From positions 310,001 to 374,000 of the forward strand of contig CALWVN010000001.1 in assembly GCA_944384995.1 (NCBI GenBank): a DNA stretch of 64,000 nucleotides. The letters run 5' to 3'. Each line of letters starts with the position of its first letter. Positions within the stretch are counted from its first letter, which is position 1. This DNA is from an uncultured Clostridia bacterium (GTDB taxonomy: Bacteria; Bacillota; Clostridia; Oscillospirales; Acutalibacteraceae). Positions 62,386 through 64,000 of this stretch are shown here, piece after piece. Position numbers and translations under genes: made by a program. Under the pieces are notes generated by a model. The model had not been told where the DNA came from and made no database searches. It saw nothing but the letters and a program-made list of their open reading frames with translations.

Positions 62386-62415
62386 TATGTATGACCGTGC
62401 AGAAAGGCATATTCC
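62386..62415 (-). promoter_or_regulatory. Possible SigE-type sporulation promoter
   Basis: GGAATATG (62408-62415), 14 bases, CATACATA (62386-62393), about 23 bases before the M23 gene start. The -10 matches the SigE CATACA-T pattern well, and the -35 fits moderately. Confidence 0.4.
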
Positions 62416-62457
62416 GAAAGAAATTCCGAAAATTTTTGAAAAAATGAAAATTAGGGC

Positions 62458-62486
62458 TTGATTTTTTACCGTAACTTCGCTATAAT
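62458..62486 (+). promoter_or_regulatory. Promoter of tRNA-Val
   Basis: TTGATT (62458-62463), 17 bases, TATAAT (62481-62486), 19 bases before the tRNA. Confidence 0.82.
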
Positions 62487-62505
62487 ACAACAGCAACTTG
62501 CGCTT

Positions 62506-62581
62506 GGACGTTTAGCTCAGTTGGTAGAGCATTCGCTTGACGTGCGAAGGGTCAGCGGTTCGAGTCCGTTAACGTCCACCA
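62506..62581 (+). tRNA. tRNA-Val (anticodon GAC)
   Basis: Acceptor GGACGTT/AACGTCC, D-loop AGCTCAGTTGGTAGAGC, anticodon loop TTGACGT, T-loop GGTTCGAGTCC, encoded CCA. Confidence 0.95.
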
Positions 62582-62622
62582 AACAAAAGCACCGAGTCTT
62601 TCGACCCGGTGCTTTTGTTTTT
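62582..62622. terminator. Bidirectional terminator between tRNA-Val and the GPH symporter
   Basis: CAAAAGCACCG...CGGTGCTTTTG with inner GTC/GAC pairing around TTTC; T-runs on the right and A-runs on the left. Confidence 0.9.
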
Positions 62623-62640
62623 CATATTGTATATTGCAAT

Positions 62641-64000
62641 TTATTTTTCTTCCGCGTTTTCGCTTTGCGCACGCGATTCTAAATCCGCGATGATCTCGTG
62701 CTGGCGGCTCTCTGTGATGTCATAGAAAAGCATGGGGATGATGCTCAAAACGCAGCTGATGACCGTGGTAATAATCATCACGCCGAAAATCGGTGTGCGC
62801 ACCGACTCCTGAAACAGCACGTCATAATCGTTTTGCAGCCCATAGCGCTCATAAAACCAAGGCAGGATCAGGCTTGTGAGCATCCCCGCGCCGGTCGTGA
62901 GCATGCCGCTGAACTGCGTGATGAAGCCCTCAAGCCGTTTGCCGGTCTTCCACTGCTGATAGTCGAACACATCTGCTGTAATAGCGGAGGTGATGACACC
63001 GTCACCGCCGATGGATGCGGTCGCCAAATACAGGAACAGAAGAAACAGAAACGCGTTGTCCATGGTAAACAGCATTGCGACCGAAAACACCGCCCGCAGG
63101 AGGTTAAACCAAAGGATACATGCGCGCTTGCCGAGCTTTTTGGCAAACAAGGGGGCGAGCAGCATCCCCGGCACGGAAGCCGTACCGATCACAGCATTCA
63201 TCAGCCCTAATGCGGTCTCGCTTTGCATGGCGTAGACGCAGTACCAGGTCAAAATACTGCCGATACCGTATTTTAAGCCGCCCAGCACGCTGTAGAGCGT
63301 CATCATCCAGAAATAACGGTTTGTCCCAACCTCTCGGATCCCGTCTAAAAAGCGTACATGCGCCACATAATTTGCGGAGACAACGATTTTTTCTTTCGTG
63401 CCCCGAAACGTGATGATCCCAAGCAGCACGCCGGCAGCCGAGAAAATCGGGAACAGCACCCTATACGCCGCAAAACCGCGCATCCCATCCGGGAAGAGCC
63501 CTGCGAGGATGGGGAAAAACAGATTGACGATGGAGGGACCGAGACTGTAAATGAATTGGCTGACGGAAAGCAGCAGCGTTCGTTCCTCGCCGTTTGGCGT
63601 GAGCACCTGTGCAAGGCTTGTGAATGCCAGCGCATACAGCGACTGAAAGATCATCAGCAAGGCATACACAAGCGAAAGCAGCACGCATTTGAGCGTATAG
63701 TTGAGCGTATTCGGGATAAACGCCATCACGCACAGCAGCACTGCCGTCGGAACGCCCGTATACAGAAGGTACGGGCGGAATTTGCCGTATTTTGTATTGG
63801 TATTGTCCACAAGCATGCTGATGAAAGGCGTTTTCACAAGATTGAGCACACTCATGATCAGCGACATCACGGCAAGATCCATCGGCGCAATGCCGTACGC
63901 CGAGCCCAAAAGCAGGCAGTTTGCGCTTAACGCCACATAGCCGAACAGGGAATTGACCGTATTGACGCCGATGCCGCCTACGGAATAGGCGGAAAACTCA
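62641..64000 (-). CDS. GPH-family (MFS_2) sugar:cation symporter, 5' end cut by window
   Basis: The frame is open to the window edge (visible start of reading EFSAYSVGGIGVNTVNSLFG), so the N-terminus is missing and about 452 residues remain. It has some 11 visible helices, the loop VDNTNTKYGKFRPYLLY typical of the glycoside-pentoside-hexuronide family, and ADVFDYQQWKTGKRLEGF in the central loop. It imports a sugar or glycoside with Na+ or H+. The substrate is unknown; the window's cytosolic glycosidases need such importers. Confidence 0.85.
   Translation of the reverse strand, partial: EFSAYSVGGIGVNTVNSLFGYVALSANCLLLGSAYGIAPMDLAVMSLIMSVLNLVKTPFISMLVDNTNTKYGKFRPYLLYTGVPTAVLLCVMAFIPNTLNYTLKCVLLSLVYALLMIFQSLYALAFTSLAQVLTPNGEERTLLLSVSQFIYSLGPSIVNLFFPILAGLFPDGMRGFAAYRVLFPIFSAAGVLLGIITFRGTKEKIVVSANYVAHVRFLDGIREVGTNRYFWMMTLYSVLGGLKYGIGSILTWYCVYAMQSETALGLMNAVIGTASVPGMLLAPLFAKKLGKRACILWFNLLRAVFSVAMLFTMDNAFLFLLFLYLATASIGGDGVITSAITADVFDYQQWKTGKRLEGFITQFSGMLTTGAGMLTSLILPWFYERYGLQNDYDVLFQESVRTPIFGVMIITTVISCVLSIIPMLFYDITESRQHEIIADLESRAQSENAEEK

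Noticed and set aside
1..64000. CRISPR array, insertion sequence, prophage or toxin-antitoxin locus
   Set aside because: No regularly spaced repeats, no transposase or phage proteins and no typical toxin-antitoxin pair were found on either strand.

Overview
The window reads as chromosomal DNA of an anaerobic, spore-forming, gut-type Clostridia (Oscillospiraceae/Ruminococcaceae-like). Evidence: cotJABC spore-coat genes, a SpoIVFA/SpoIVFB-like M23/M50 protease pair, the TIGR03960/TIGR03936 radical SAM pair, CsoR and YtrA-type regulators, Firmicutes-style Shine-Dalgarno (SD) sites with frequent TTG/GTG starts, TTGACA-N17-TATAAT promoters, an indolepyruvate:ferredoxin oxidoreductase, and several host-glycan hydrolases. 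Base composition is moderately GC-rich and even. I saw no integrase, transposase, phage gene or CRISPR array. The species assignment is inference.

Layout. 1-2.3 kb: a truncated membrane-bound GH18 gene, a GNAT relic and a strong promoter. 2.3-5.6 kb: cotJABC, methylglyoxal synthase with a DUF1648 protein, a small membrane protein, and three serine tRNA genes. 5.7-7.9 kb: secreted or anchored sialidase and a small helical protein. 7.9-13.5 kb: metal homeostasis, with csoR-copA (a CopZ-like domain is fused at the CopA C-terminus behind its own SD) facing arsR-HMA-cadA. 13.6-18.5 kb: GH2 beta-mannosidase, a GT2 glycosyltransferase and UDP-galactopyranose mutase. 18.7-25.9 kb (+ strand): split ThrE-type exporter, KtrAB-type K+ uptake, ABC-F ATPase, parvulin-type foldase. 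26-28.2 kb: folE-folP-folB-folK. 28.3-31.8 kb: transglutaminase-like protein, degenerate LCP-like protein and an MFS transporter. 31.9-35.3 kb: tig-clpP-clpX. 35.4-42.1 kb: phosphoesterase, DUF1540 miniprotein, thrC, and a lepB-lepB-rbgA-rnhB-yraN-dipeptidase run, then tRNA-Gly. 42.2-49 kb: mreB, then an ACT-iorB-iorA-paaK-symporter group. 49-51.7 kb: amidohydrolase and bipA. 51.8-55.7 kb (+): GH123-like and GH89 enzymes. 55.7-64 kb: rplS with a structured leader, a YtrA-ABC module, the radical SAM pair, the M50/M23 pair, tRNA-Val and a 5'-truncated GPH sugar symporter.

How the parts fit. Sialidase (extracellular), GH18 (membrane), and cytosolic GH2 mannosidase, GH123-like and GH89 enzymes, with GPH/MFS transporters, suggest foraging on host N- and O-glycans. 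They are scattered single units with their own promoters, not one polysaccharide locus. The iorAB-paaK-symporter group links aryl acids, their CoA esters and aryl-pyruvates. The points most worth a second look are the CopA-CopZ fusion with an internal start, the LCP-like/transglutaminase pair, the SD-sequestering rplS leader, the five-TM GH18 architecture, and the palindrome over the aryl-acid symporter promoter.
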